64,000 bases of DNA from Struthio camelus (lineage: Eukaryota; Chordata; Aves; Struthioniformes; Struthionidae), in assembly GCF_040807025.1 (NCBI RefSeq), contig NC_090943.1, positions 127,792,900 through 127,856,899 of the forward strand, given 5' to 3'. This document shows, piece after piece, positions 11,161 through 23,053 of this stretch. Position 1 is the stretch's first letter. Each line of letters begins with the position of its first letter. The position numbers and the translations under genes are program-made. Under the pieces are notes generated by a model. The model was not told the origin of the DNA and ran no database searches. It saw nothing but the letters and a program-made list of their open reading frames with translations.

Positions 11161-13598
11161 TGTTTTACAAAGTGACACCTACTATAAATTAGCTCTGCAT
11201 CTGTGTGATATAAATGAATTTGTGGACCGAGGGTGACATCAAGGTAGATGAAATTATGTGTCTTTACACCAGAGATATAATTACAGGGAACATAAGCTTG
11301 TGGAGAGGCAAAACAAAATTCTCAAGAACAAAAAGAAGACCAGAGAAAATAAAAATCCTTCTCTTGCTGACCTGAAGTTCAAATACATAGAGGAATCGAG
11401 CAGAAGAGAAAGTTTAGTAAGAGGAACAGTGGAACCATAGAGTTCTCAAAACATATTTAATCTGAAAGGATAGATCACTTTCATCTAGACAATCTTTTTG
11501 GCTCTCATTAACCTGCTCACTCTGTTCTCTCGGAAAAAAGTAGTCAGCCACTCTCGTCAGCAGCCCTAAACCATTACCACAGGCATATATACACGCAGAT
11601 TCATGCAGATTTTCTTATTTCTCATCTCTCTTTATCTTTCAGATGTGAAATTGGGACATTGCCCTTTAATAAGACTTTCTTCACCAGTTAAGGTAGTTTT
11701 CCTGAACCACTTCAATCGAAAAACACTGAGAAAAGCTAGCATAAAGTTAGCATTTGAGTAATATCAGGTAAATGTGTTTTTTGCTGGAAAAAAATAAAAA
11801 CTTCTAATCTGAAATGTAAGAATATTACAAAAAGCAACAAATTTTATATTTACTTGATTTTGCTTACTCAAAAAAAGTTTATTCAGATCACTTATTTTTT
11901 TTGGAAGGAAGTGAGAGTTTTTCAGACAAAGCAAATTTTTTTAGCATTAATAGCACTCTATTTAAATTCAGATTTCTTAGCTTACCACAGAGAATTAAGA
12001 CCCGAGGACAGAAAAATCAACCAGTACGTATATGGGAAGGCAAAATATATCCTAGGCCATCTCAGTCCAGTTTCTTCCTATTGCTGGTAACATGCAACAT
12101 AAAATTTCCAATCCCTAGAGCTACACGGTTTTATTGAGATTTTTCTATTCTTGTGTCACTTCCTAACGGTCCAATATGTCGTGGCTTTCAGACCACAGCC
12201 AAAGCAAGGTAAAAATACTCAGTTTCTCCCAAGCTATTACCTCCCCCCCCCCCCACTCCCCTCCAGCAAGCTCATGTATGTATTCACAATTAATGAATGT
12301 ACAAACAGAATCCATTTGGTCCATATAGTTTTCAACATATACTTCAGATCCTTGTTTCTTTTTATCTCAGTTCCTCAGAGATGAGTTTAAGCACTATGGA
12401 AACTTGCCTTTGTAAGAATTACAATCCTTTCCTCTGAAAAAATCAAAAGACTTCTCATTCTTCTTCCATATATGAGACAGTATTTCAATAATTTCTTGCT
12501 ATCTTAAAAGAAGCCGTGGAAAATACATTTCTTTCTTTAGTTTTATCACTACAGGACTAAAAATTTATAATAGTGGAATCCTAAATGAAGACTAAGGGTC
12601 AATTCCGTTTTTTACTTGGATTTTTTTTTTTTTTCTGGAGAAATTGATCCTCCTACCAATGATTATTATACAAATTAGCAAAGACTTGAGGTAAGAGATT
12701 AATCCAGTCTAGACCAATTATATGACTCTGTCCTCTTGAGGTCTCGTTTCTCCTGAGGCATCCAAGCCTTACGCTTTATTAGAGAATCCTTCTTCTCAAA
12801 ACTCATGCAAAGCAATATAATAACTGGCATTACGACCCACCATTAAATAATGGAGAGAAGAGCTAGGACAACACATTTAATCCAGCTGCCTTGTATGCAA
12901 AATGCCCTCACAGAAAAGACATAGGAATTCTTCTAGGCTCAACTTTTAAACCTCTCTTCTGTTTAAGAATGAAATTGCATGGTTTTGTTTATTTACTTTT
13001 AGGCTGAAGCTACATTCAAGCACTAGATGTAAGAGACGAAAAGAGTAGAGCTCTGTTTTTGCAAAAATTACAACGTGCATCCTCTGTGAAAAGTACTTCA
13101 TAGGCTTTTTGCAGTAGCTGTCCTCGCTATGGTGGATTGTGATTTTTTTTTTTTTTTAGGTTGCGAATCTTCACTCGAAGTCGTTCCTATAAATCCTATC
13201 TAGCATAATAATATGTTTAGTTCAGTGTATATGGCTAAATCTGCATTGTTTTCAAGTAAGGATTGGAACCTGTGCTTAAATTCAATGTCATCTTCTGTTT
13301 GTACTTGATGCCAGCTCAAAGTCTGGTTTGGGAAGAGGAGAGGTGGCTAAGACACAGAGACATGTAGGAAAGAGAGAGGGGGGAAGAAAATGGCACAGTG
13401 CAGAGTAAAGAAATGGAGGGGAAGATCAGAGGAGTAGAAGTGAGAAGAAAAGAAAAAAGTGAGAAAACAATGTATAGGCTACAGGGTGGGACAAATATGA
13501 TATTAAGAAATTATGCATTGAACAGGATCAGTGACACAGTTTTAAAAATAATTAATATAAACATAGATTGAAGGGGTTTCATTTGCTTTATAAACCTT
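11161..13598. other. Non-repetitive part of the right arm, no gene seen
   Basis: Mirror image of 1399-3840, with the C run at 12243-12254 four bases shorter than its partner. Confidence 0.7.
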
Positions 13599-14996
13599 CA
13601 CAGAATCACAGAATGGTGGAGGTTGGAAGGGATCTCTGGAGATCATCTCGCCCAACCTCCCTGCTCAAGCACGGCCACCTAGAGCACATTACCCAGGAGT
13701 GTGTCCAGACGGCTTTTGAACGTCTCCAAGCACGGAGACTCCACAACCTCGCTGGAACACCTGCTCCAGGGCCCAGTCACCCTCACAGGAAAGAACTTTT
13801 TCCTCATGTCCAGACGGAACTTCCTGTGTTTCGCTTTGTGCCCGTTGCCTCTCGGCCTATCGCTGGCCACCACTGAGCAGAGTCTGGCCCCATCCTCTTG
13901 GCACTCTCCCTGCAGGAACTTATACACATTGATCAGCTCCCCCCCGAGCCTTCTCTTCTCAGCTCTCTCAGCCTTTCCTCACAGGAGAGATGCTCCACTC
14001 CCTTCGTCGTCTTAGGAGCCCTTCGCTGGACTCTCTCCAGGAGCTCCATTCTCTCTCGTCCTGGGGAGCCCAGAACTGGACACAGTACTCCAGGTGTGAC
14101 CTCACCAGGACTCAGCGGAGAGGCGGGATCACCTCCCTCCACCTGCTGGCAATGCTCCTCCTAACGCAGCCCACGATACCATTCGCCTTCTTGGCCACAA
14201 GGACACACGGCTGGCTCACGGTCAACTTGTTGTCCACCAGCACTCCCAGGTCCTTCTCCGCAGAGCTGCTTTCCAGCAGGTCAACCCCCCAGCCTGTCCT
14301 GGTGCCTGGGGTTATTCCTCCCCGGGGGGCAGGACCCTGCACTTGCCTCGGTGGAACTCCAGGAGGTGCCTCTCTGCCCATCTCTCCAGCCTGTCCGGGT
14401 CCCTCTGAATGGCAGCACAGCCCTCGGGTGTGCCAGCCGCTCCTCCCGGCTCGGTGTCATCAGCAAATTTGCTGAGGAGGCGCTCTATCCCTCCATCCAA
14501 GTCACTGAGGAATGAGTTAAACAACACGGGACCCGCTATTGTCCCCTGGGGCACCCCGCTAGCTACAGGCTTCCAGTTAGACTCTGCACCACTGATCGCA
14601 AGCCTCTGAGCTCTGCCATTCAGCCAGTTCTCAATCCGTCTCATCGTCCGCTCATCCAGCCCACACTTCCTGAGCTTGCCTACGAGGATGTTATGGGAGA
14701 CAGCGTCAAAAGCCTTGCTGAAGTTAAGGAGGACAGCAACCCCCGCTCTCCCCTCATCTACCCAGACAGCCATTCCACCCCAGAAGGCTTCCAATTGGTT
14801 GGTTAAGCATGATTTCCCCTTTGTGAAGCCATGCTGGCTCCTCCTCATCACCTTCTGGTCCTTCACACGCATGGAGTTGGCCTCCAGGATGAGCTGTTCC
14901 ATCACCTTTCCAGGGATTGAGGTAAGGCTGACTGGCCTGTAGTTCCCTGGGTCCTCCGTCCTTGTCCTTTTTGAAGACTGGGGTGGCGTTTGCTTT
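11161..14996 (-). repeat. Right arm of the large inverted repeat
   Basis: Reverse-complement partner of 1-3840. Homology probably continues beyond 14996, but its partner would lie left of the window. The arm ends inside a CR1 element that continues intact to about 18,440, so position 14996 is only the limit of what can be compared. Near-identity means recent duplication, ongoing gene conversion or an assembly duplication. Confidence 0.95.
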
Positions 14997-16480
14997 CTTC
15001 CAGGCCTCAGGCACCTCTGCTGATCACCATGACCTTTTAAAGATGATGGGGAGTGGCCTAGCAATGACGTTCACCAGCTCCCTCAGCATTTGTGGGTGCA
15101 TCCCGTCGGGGCCCATGGACTTGTGGATGTCGAGTTTGCCTAAACGATCTCTAACCCGATCCTCCTCCACCAAGGGCAAGTCTTCCTTTCCCCGGACTTT
15201 CTCCCTGGTCTCCAGGGTCTGGGATTCCTGAGGGCCAATCTTAGCAGTGAGGGCTGAAGCAAAGACGACATTCAGTATCTCTGCCTTCTCTGGGCTTCTC
15301 TGTGCCCTCTGTTGCCAGGGTCCCTGCCCCATTCAGTAGTGGGCCCGCGTTTTCCCTAGTTTTCCTTTTGTTAATGATGTGTTTGAAGAATCCCTTCTCC
15401 TGTGTCCTTGACACCCTAGCCAGGTTTAATTCCAAGCGGGCCTTGACCTTCCTCGTCACATTTCTGCATGCTCTGACAACGTCCCTATATTCATCCCAAG
15501 TGGCCTGTCCCTGCTTCCACCTCCTGTACGCTTCCTTCTTCTGTGTGAGTTTTTCCAGGAGTTCCTTGTTCATCCATGCAGGTCTCCTGCTCCCTTTGCT
15601 CAACTTCGTGCCCTTAGGGAGGCACGGTTTTTGAGCCTGGAGGAAGCGATCCTTGCATATTAACCAGCTCTCTTGGCTCCCCTTCCTCCTAGGGCCTGAT
15701 GCCACGGGATCCTTCCAAGAAGGTCCCTGAGGAGGCCTCTCCTGAAGTCCAGGGTTATTGCCCTGTTCTTTGCCCTGCTTCCTCCTCGCAGGATCCTGAA
15801 CTCTACCATCTCATGGTCACTGCAGCCAAGGTCACTGCAACCTTCACACCTCCAGCCTTCCTTGTTTGTTAGTACAAGGTCCAGCAGCACACCTCTCCTT
15901 GTTGGCTCCTCCATCACCTGAGTCAGAAAGTTATCATCAGGGGTCTCCAGCAACCTCCTGGATTATTTGTGCCTTGCTGTGTTGTTCCTCCAGCAGATGT
16001 CAGGGTGGTTGAAGTCCCCCATGAGAACCAGGGCCTGTGATCATGAGTCTGCTTCCAGCTGTCTGTAAAAGGCCTCATCTACTTCCTCCTCCTGTTCAGG
16101 TGGCTTGTAGCAACCACCCACAACAGTTGCACCCATGTTAGGCTGCCCTTTAGTCCTTACCCATAAGCTCTCAACCCACTCATCGTCCACCCCGAGGCGG
16201 AGCTTCATACATTCCACATGTTCTCTCACATAAAGGGCAACTCCACCACCTCACCTTCCTGGCCTGCCTTTCCTGAAAAGCATGTAGCCATTCATGACAA
16301 CATTCCAGCCATGCAAGCTCTCCCACCATGTCTCTGTAACTGCAGTGAGATCAAAGCCCTGCGACTGCGCAGAGTTCTCTAACCCTTCCTGTTTATTCCC
16401 CATGCTGCGTGCAGTGGTGTACAAGCACTTCAGAGAGGTATTCGAGCATGCCGGTTTCCCAGAAGGGGTGCGCTAGGGTA
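13935..16480 (-). pseudogene. CR1 ORF2 (endonuclease plus reverse transcriptase), decayed
   Basis: ORF2 of CR1 encodes an APE-type endonuclease followed by a reverse transcriptase that copies the element's RNA at the target. Segments in order on the minus strand are: N-terminal endonuclease with LTAVTETWW and NGYMLFRKGR (about 16,400-16,230); MREHVECMKLRLGV through the GGCYKPPEQEEEVD region (16,229-16,041); the endonuclease end LDLVLTNKE and CSDHEMVEF (SDH at 15813-15821); the linker ending in GFFKHIINKRKTRENAGP; then the RT with SKAFDAVSHN, GVPQGTIAGP and FADD at 14456-14467. The open pieces lie in different frames, so there are several frameshifts, plus the stops shared with the other arm. 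Confidence 0.9.
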
Positions 16481-16615
16481 CCCCACAGTCATGTCTTGTC
16501 GGCACTTCCTTGGCTGCATGCACTTGCTGCACGTATCCCCGCTTGAGCAGTTTTGCTGACTGCACGGTCTCTGTAACTCTCCCCTTCCCCGCTCTTTCCT
16601 AGTTTAAAGCCCTCC

Positions 16616-18080
16616 TTACCAGGCTGGCCAGTCTGACGCGTGTCTGACACACGTGCCCTGCTTGGTGAGGCGGATCCCGTCTCTCCCAGTCAGTTGTTGA
16701 TCTTCAGACAGGGTCCCATGGTCATAGAAACCAAAACCCTGCTGCCAACACCAGTGGTGCAGCCAGTTGTTTATCTGGAGAATCCGTCTACTCCTCCTCT
16801 CATCCTTCACCCTACCTGGCAGGATCAAGGAAAAACAGCCTGGGCCTCCACACCCCTGACCACCATCCCCAGAGCTCTGAAATCCCATTTGATAGTTTCC
16901 AAGTTGCCCTTGGTATCGTTGGTGCCCACATGGAAGAGTAGAAGGGGGTAATCGTCAGACGTGTGGACAAGCCTCGGTAGTCTTTCCCTGACGTCTCTGA
17001 TCTGAGCCCCCAGCAGGCAACAAACCCCTCTGGCCAAGCGGTTTTCCCTAGTCGGCACATGAGTGCCTCTGTCCCCGGCAGCAGGGAGTCACCCAGAACA
17101 ATTACTCACCGCTTCTTCCAGGTGATCCTGTATGGCACAGGGCTCACTGGCTCAGTTGCTTCACTTGAAGCCATGCCTAGCTCCTCCTCAGCTTGAAGGG
17201 CACTGAACCTGTTCATCAACTGCAAGTCTTCAGGAGCAGCAAGAGCCTTTCTCCTCATAGAAGGAGTGACCAGTCTCCAGCCTTCATCTTCTACACGCTT
17301 ATGAGTTATTGTTTCACAGGGCACAGAGCCCACTTTCCTCCCTGCTAAATGGGGGTTGAGCCTCCTGAAGCAGTAGGGTTTCTGAAAATATCCTGTCTGT
17401 CTCTTGCTCATCTTCACAAATGCTACACAGCCTGCTTACTTCCTTCTTGTGTGGGAAAATGCGGAAGAATGTCGAGGAGATAGGCGATGGAAGCTAGCCA
17501 GACTGTTCCGTGGGAAAAGGAGCATCAACAGGGCATGGTGATCGACAGTCATGTGGCTGAGCCCTCACCAGTGTGGTGCTGCACCTGGGCCTTGAATTGG
17601 AAGCAGTGATGAGCTCAATATGCTTGCTCTGCATATGTGTAGTCCATAAAAACCTCACATAGTGCCCCCCACAGCGTTCCTCCATGGACTGATGCTTAGT
17701 TGTGCCAGGGACTCTCCCGCTTCATTATTGCCTTGATCAGGAAATCGCTGGGGAACACCCTCTCAGATGCAGAGGTAATAAACGCTCAGCATTGACCCTA
17801 GTGTGCCTTGTGTTTGTGTATTCCTTCCTGCCCGGAGTCCAGGCGGTGACCCTGCCTTACCCTTATACCCCTGTAACTCCTTGACCTGGCAATTCAACTC
17901 GTCAACAACAGCACACCTTCTGCAGAAGAAATGACTGTCATCCCCACCTTCAGGGAGAGCTCTCAGGCACTCCCTGCAACCTGAGACCTGCAGAGCTACA
18001 TCCACTGTCAGAAGGTCTGTCTGGGTGGAAGCCTCTGACACAGATGACACAGCAACTCCAATAGCTACCGAGGAATGAGC
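16616..18080 (-). pseudogene. CR1 ORF1 (zinc knuckle plus SGNH esterase), decayed and split by an LTR
   Basis: CR1 ORF1 is an RNA-binding, esterase-bearing partner of ORF2. The 5' part (18,050-17,880) has a cysteine-rich segment, GCRECLRALPEG then FCRRCAVVDELNCQVKEL, that reads as a zinc-binding motif running into a coiled coil. The LTR at 17450-17877 sits in that coil; translation resumes after it with KEVSRLCSICEDE. Next comes the linker WRLVTPSMRRK and MNRFSALQAEEE. The esterase shows block I LGDSLL (GDS at 17085-17093), block III FHVGTND (GTND at 16915-16926) and block V DGIR (16670-16681). The catalytic His of the DxxH block is Arg. There is also a stop just before block I, so no function remains. 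Confidence 0.85.
17450..17877 (+). mobile_element. Solo LTR of an avian endogenous retrovirus inserted in CR1 ORF1
   Basis: A block of about 428 bp interrupts the CR1 ORF1 reading: coil residues on one side (CQVKELQ) resume on the other (EVSRLCSICEDE). It starts with TGTGGGAAAATGCGGAAG, has a TATA-like CATAAAAA near 17645-17652 and an AATAAA polyadenylation signal at 17777-17782, then a T/G-rich stretch. This is the U3-R-U5 order on the plus strand. Flanking TTCTTG (17444-17449) and TCCTTG (17878-17883) could be a 6-bp target duplication with one change. No internal retroviral genes are present. The right edge is uncertain because the usual terminal CA is not clean. No family name is assigned. 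Confidence 0.65.
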
Positions 18081-18440
18081 TCAGCAGCGTGTTAAAACCA
18101 TACCTGAGGGAGTACCACTACTCCCTCACTACTCCCAAGACTAGAGATGAAGGGGCCTTCTGCTGCATCTGTTTGCTGCCTCTGGGAGCTTCACTCTAGG
18201 CCTGCTCTTATATAGGCCTCTGCCTCACACTGACTCACAGAGTTCTTGACCCATCCTAATCAAGGGCTAGCTGAAACAAAAGCCCCAACTCCCTCTCATC
18301 AGGGGCAACCAACAGAGCTTGTTAGCAGCAGCTACACCTAGCTAGAGCTTCCCAGGAGAAGTTAAGGCCCTCTGTAGCTGTCCTTGCCTAGCTCCCCTTT
18401 CCTGTCAGCACCCTCTATCTAGTTACTCAGAGAGTCCTCA
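18081..18440 (-). other. Probable CR1 5'UTR
   Basis: Moderately GC-rich sequence joining the CR1 ORF1 start to the unique AT-rich DNA beyond about 18,440. It is assigned to CR1 by position and base composition, because I cannot align it to a consensus here. Confidence 0.5.
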
Positions 18441-19117
18441 GTTCAAACAATGTTTAGTTGGAAGCAGGCTTTAACATGGCATTAAAGCTCTAATATTCAT
18501 GTTTTGCTGTGATGGAGGGCTAATGCTAAAATAATCAATCAATCAGCTCTATTTTTAATTAACTCCATTTTTTTTCTCAATTTGATTTTTTTTTAAGATC
18601 CTAATGCTCTGGTGTATATTTCAGCTTAAGATTTTTGCTCCATATACAAACTACAGATTAAATTACTTAAAGTACAAAGAATCAAGATATCTGTAATAAA
18701 AGCTGTAATAGATGCAGTGAAAAAGAAAAGTTATTTAAGAGTCATTAAAATATTATAGCGAAGTTACATTCTAATATGTTTATTTAGGAAAAACAACAAC
18801 AACAAAAAGACTGAAGACCATTGAGTTTTGCCTTTACCTGGACTGACATCCAAGAAGCCTAACATGTTTCTCCATCTTAAGAAGCAATTTACCTTTTTCT
18901 TGAGGGTTCTTATTCAGATATGCTTGTTTGTTCATATTATTTTTATTCTTTCTCAAGAAGGAAGAATCTCTCAAATGCCTTGCTTTTCCTTTTTTTTCTC
19001 TCTATTTCAAGCAAAAAGCCTCTCATCACAGTGAAAACTACTCATTTTCCCATAAATAGTATGAAAAATTAAAAGTGATTTGGCTCTCTCTCTAACTTAT
19101 TTGACAGAGATTTAAGA

Positions 19118-19143
19118 ATTTGGTATAATTTATTATACCAAAT
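19118..19143. repeat. Perfect TA-rich inverted repeat (hairpin)
   Basis: Eleven-base arms ATTTGGTATAA / TTATACCAAAT are separated by TTTA. A third partial copy of the arm (TATTTGGTAT) follows about 15 bp downstream. Confidence 0.85.
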
Positions 19144-21283
19144 ACATTACTATAATTATTTGGTATGATAATGGTACTACACAGAAAAATTGCCCTAAAC
19201 AATTGTCCTGTTTCTGACAGTGATCAGTATCTTACATTTCAGTGCAAAACAGAAAAGAGCATGAAGTAAACATCTGGGGGGAAAATATGACTGTTTGAAA
19301 GTATTTTCCTAAGTAAAAAAATGAGGAATCCTGGAATGTGTCACTGCTAAAGAAAGGAGCTTCAAAGAACAGGCATACCACCACAAGATACAATCCTTAT
19401 ATTCCCATAATTCATTTTTTCCTTGAAAATGTTAATAAAATCAAATGTTTAAAGTGTATTTTTCTGTAAAATGATTTTCAAATAATAGAAATTATTTTTA
19501 AATTGGAGCTTTCCAATACATTATGAAAATTCTGCACACTTATGACAGATGCTACCCAAGGAATTCAAAGTACTTTCAAATATCTGAAGTTGGAATCATA
19601 ATGTAAAGTTCAAAAGTCAGAATTTAGTTCTGAAATATTTACCCTGATAATTTTAGCAAAATTATTTAAATAACTCAATATATGTTTAATTTAAATTCAT
19701 TTAATCGTCTTAAAATCATTACAACTAAGCACACCAGCAATTTAGAGAAAAATATTAAGCACAACAGTACTGTAAAGTTTAGTACTTTAAAAAAGTATGG
19801 TAAATCTGAATTTTCCTTATTCTTTAAGCATATATTAGGTTTATGTGTGTGTTAGATATTTCTAAACTATAGAAAGTACATTTTATAGAAAAATTCCAAG
19901 CTATTGAAAAAAATATGTGAAATTAATGTTACACTTGGAAATGAATCCTCCCCACCCTGAAACAGAGTTGATTCTATTAAAAGTGATAAATGAAATGGAA
20001 ATTAAAATTTTAATGAGGTGCTTGTTAATCCATTTGTTCACATCTAATTTGAACTTGGTTAAATTGCTACTTATTATGAAGACTATAGATATGATTCCTT
20101 CTAAATCTCCAGGGCAAACAAAATGTTAGAGGACTGCTTGTCCCAAGATAGGTCCCTAGTATATTATCCAAGCTTCTGAAATTAAGCACTGGAGCTATTT
20201 CCTGTGATACATTTCATTTAAGAAAATTAATGACATTTTAAAGTAGTTGGTGAAGTCCTTTGACATGGTAATTGCCCACACCAGAACAATAGACAAAATA
20301 TAACCAAAAGGAGACTGCCTACCTGCCATTGATCATTTCAAGACTGCAGGGTTTGTTTGTACCTATTGCAATTCTGGAGGACTTTATTATCTGCCATTTC
20401 TCTTTGCTGGGTTTTGGCTTATTTTATTTCATTCGGTGGATGTGCAAGAATTTGGTACAGGCACACATATCAATGATTCTTTCTGTTGGACTGTGACGAG
20501 CAATAAAAAAATATATCCTCATCTGCAAGACAGCACTGAAACTACAGTATCAATAGCACAGCATACATTTACACATAAAAGCAAAATGTAGAGCAACTAC
20601 AGTAACTAATAATGTACAATCTTATAACAAGGCCATAAAAAATCACTGTATGAAAAGGAACATGTATACGGACATAAACCAGGAGATGCCAAAATCAAGT
20701 TTGCACATACACATCCCAAAAGAGTCTGTTGGTATTACAATATTGGCTTTACTTAAATGGCCCCATACATTTTTTCAAATAATTTATTTTTCATACAAAT
20801 ATATTCAAAGCTAATAGCACTTCGTAATATTGCCTTCAAAACTGCAACTTTGAATTTGTCTTATTATCAGGTTAGTTCAAGTGTAATGATAATTGAACAC
20901 CTGAAACATTGCATAATTTTAGTGAAAGGCAGAAGAGTTTAAGACACACGGTTTAGAATCTTTTTACTTCATATATGATCAATTATCTTTTCTCATTGGT
21001 CTGTATTTTTATTTTAGTAACATAATTTGCTGAACTTTTCAGAATCTCATCACCTAATCCAATATATCCATAATATGATTCAATAAATGTAACTGTTCCC
21101 TGAAAGCAGCTATTTTTCTTAACATTAATGTTCATTTTTAAAGGATCCCAAAGTTTCAGTTTTCTGAAAAGTGTATGTCCAGCTAAATTCATGGATCAGA
21201 TATGTAGTTTGTTCTGGTGACAACAGAACATTTAACACAAAAAATCTTTTTGCCTGTTTGGTATTTTCCACAATATTTGCTAT

Positions 21284-21307
21284 CATAAAATAAAATAAAA
21301 TAAAATT
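21284..21307. repeat. (AAAAT)n simple repeat
   Basis: Four to five tandem AAAAT units. Confidence 0.9.
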
Positions 21308-22994
21308 TATTTAAATAAAAATCATTCACCAAATAAAACCAAAATTCACCAAGGACCAATCCTCAGTGCATTCTATTAATAATGCCCTTATAGTCTGATA
21401 GTTGACCTTCCAGGATAACGTATCAATTTCCTTTTTTAAATCTTTATCCACCTTATATTCCTTCCTGTCTTCTCCACTTAATACTTCCCCATCTGTATCA
21501 TCTACCATGTATCTAGAATTCTAAATTATCTTACATATCTCTGTTGCACCACAACCTAGGAAAAGGAAAAAGTATAGAGGAAGGATCCTTCAGCTGAAAA
21601 CTACAACAAGCAAGGTTTGGCACTTATTGCACTTATTTTAGTACTTCTTCTGAGAAATAGAAATTGATTTTTCCTCCCCTTCTGGTATGGTTTGTATGTA
21701 TTTTCTAATCTAAGATTGAAGTAATCTAAATATAACACACTAGGAATAAAATTTCAAATTGCAAGAAAAGATACCGTTTTGATAATCATCAAAATTCAGC
21801 TAAATAAACGCGGTTTAATTTTAGGGTACTTGCTTAGAAAAGAAAGAAATATACTTGAGAAAAAACAGTAGCTATTTAATATTACTGATACTAGCTCATG
21901 TGAATCTGCTTCATCCAGTACTGAAATGAACTTAGAGCACTTATAAATTCAGTTACCCTATCTCAATGGAGTAGGTTGTAATGACCTGCTGGAAGGTAAC
22001 AAACTCTAAAAGCACTACATACATTTTGTAACCAAGCATCTGTCTACATGTTTAGTTAAAACATTACTCTGTGCATTCCTCAGGTTCTCTCTTCACTTAT
22101 AAAATTTGTTCCTTTTGACTTCCGAAAAATGTGAATGCGTATCTACCGTGACAATCAAATCTGGATATTTCTCATGAAGGAAGATTCCCTGAGATTGATT
22201 TAGGATAGTATTAAATTTCTCTTTGTTATTTCCATTTTTCTCACAACAGAATATTAATTTACAGACTGAAAGAAGAAAGGAAAGGCAGGTAGAGATGATA
22301 TAAGACTGTGCTGTACTATCCCCCAAAACAGCCTTCCTCTGAATCTGTGATAAGGAAGAAAGCCTCTGGAAATGTTTGTGTTTTCTATCGTTGAGTAAAT
22401 GGCTTTGTCTACCCCTGTTTACTTGTTTTGACACATACAGATTTATATGATTCATCTGAACATCATCTCTTCCTTACATTAGGTAAAAAATATTACCTCG
22501 ATTAACAGATTTCTCACAGAACTTAACGGACACAAAAAATTTTCTCTATCACATGGCCTTTAACATACAGCAATTTTTTTTTCCAGAAATAAGTTTTTTT
22601 TTTTTTAATTCAACTCATTTATCTTTGTTCCAGATGCAGATTTGCAGTATGAACTTTTAGAAAGCTCCAACAGGAGCCAATGGCAACTCAGACTGACCCG
22701 GCACAGTTTCAGTTGCTTCTGTCCCAATTAGGTAGTAGAACCTACTGAAGCAGAATTTGCCTAGCAAGAAATAAACGAACGATAGCAGAATCCAACTAAT
22801 CAGCAGTTAGTTATGGAATCTCAATCAGATGAAGCCCAGAACATCAGGTATTTTGGGACACTAATGGAAGACACTTTCCATAGCAAGTCAATACACAATC
22901 GGGGGAGAAGGATTAAAAAGGCAGTAGCCATCTTCTTAACACCACCTCAGTTAAGAGTGAATTGCTGAGTCCTGTGCTCAGAGCATGAGCCTAA

Positions 22995-23053
22995 GTAATT
23001 GAACTAAGCAATTCAATTGAACTAAGCATTTGAATTAAGCAATTGAACTGAAC
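22995..23053. repeat. Degenerate 13-mer tandem array
   Basis: Repeated units of the form AATTGAACTAAGC, in four or five copies with one longer spacer. Confidence 0.7.

Larger units (their letters stand above)
13599..18440 (-). mobile_element. Near full-length CR1 LINE, interrupted by a solo LTR
   Basis: Read on the minus strand, this is an almost complete CR1: a 5'UTR-like GC-richer leader (about 18,440-18,080), ORF1 (about 18,080-16,616), ORF2 (about 16,480-13,935) and a 3' end with the CACAGAATCACAGAAT terminus at 13599-13614. Without the 428-bp LTR inserted at 17450-17877 it is about 4.4 kb, close to the usual full length of the family, whereas most genomic CR1 copies are strongly 5'-truncated. 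The 5' limit is judged from where GC content drops into unique AT-rich sequence and is uncertain by about 50-100 bp. Both ORFs carry frameshifts and stops, so the copy is dead. Confidence 0.88.

Noticed and set aside
1-14996. Two independent CR1 insertions explaining the inverted copies
   Set aside because: Identity extends 2.4 kb into unrelated flanking DNA and both copies share the same disabling mutations.
17450-17877. Complete endogenous retrovirus
   Set aside because: Only one LTR-sized block is present; CR1 sequence resumes immediately on both sides, with no gag, pol or env region.
13599-18440. Active CR1 retrotransposon
   Set aside because: ORF1 is split by an LTR and both ORFs carry stops and frameshifts.
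22093-22455. 120-codon minus-strand frame
   Set aside because: No recognisable domain and no acceptor or donor in suitable places; probably chance.
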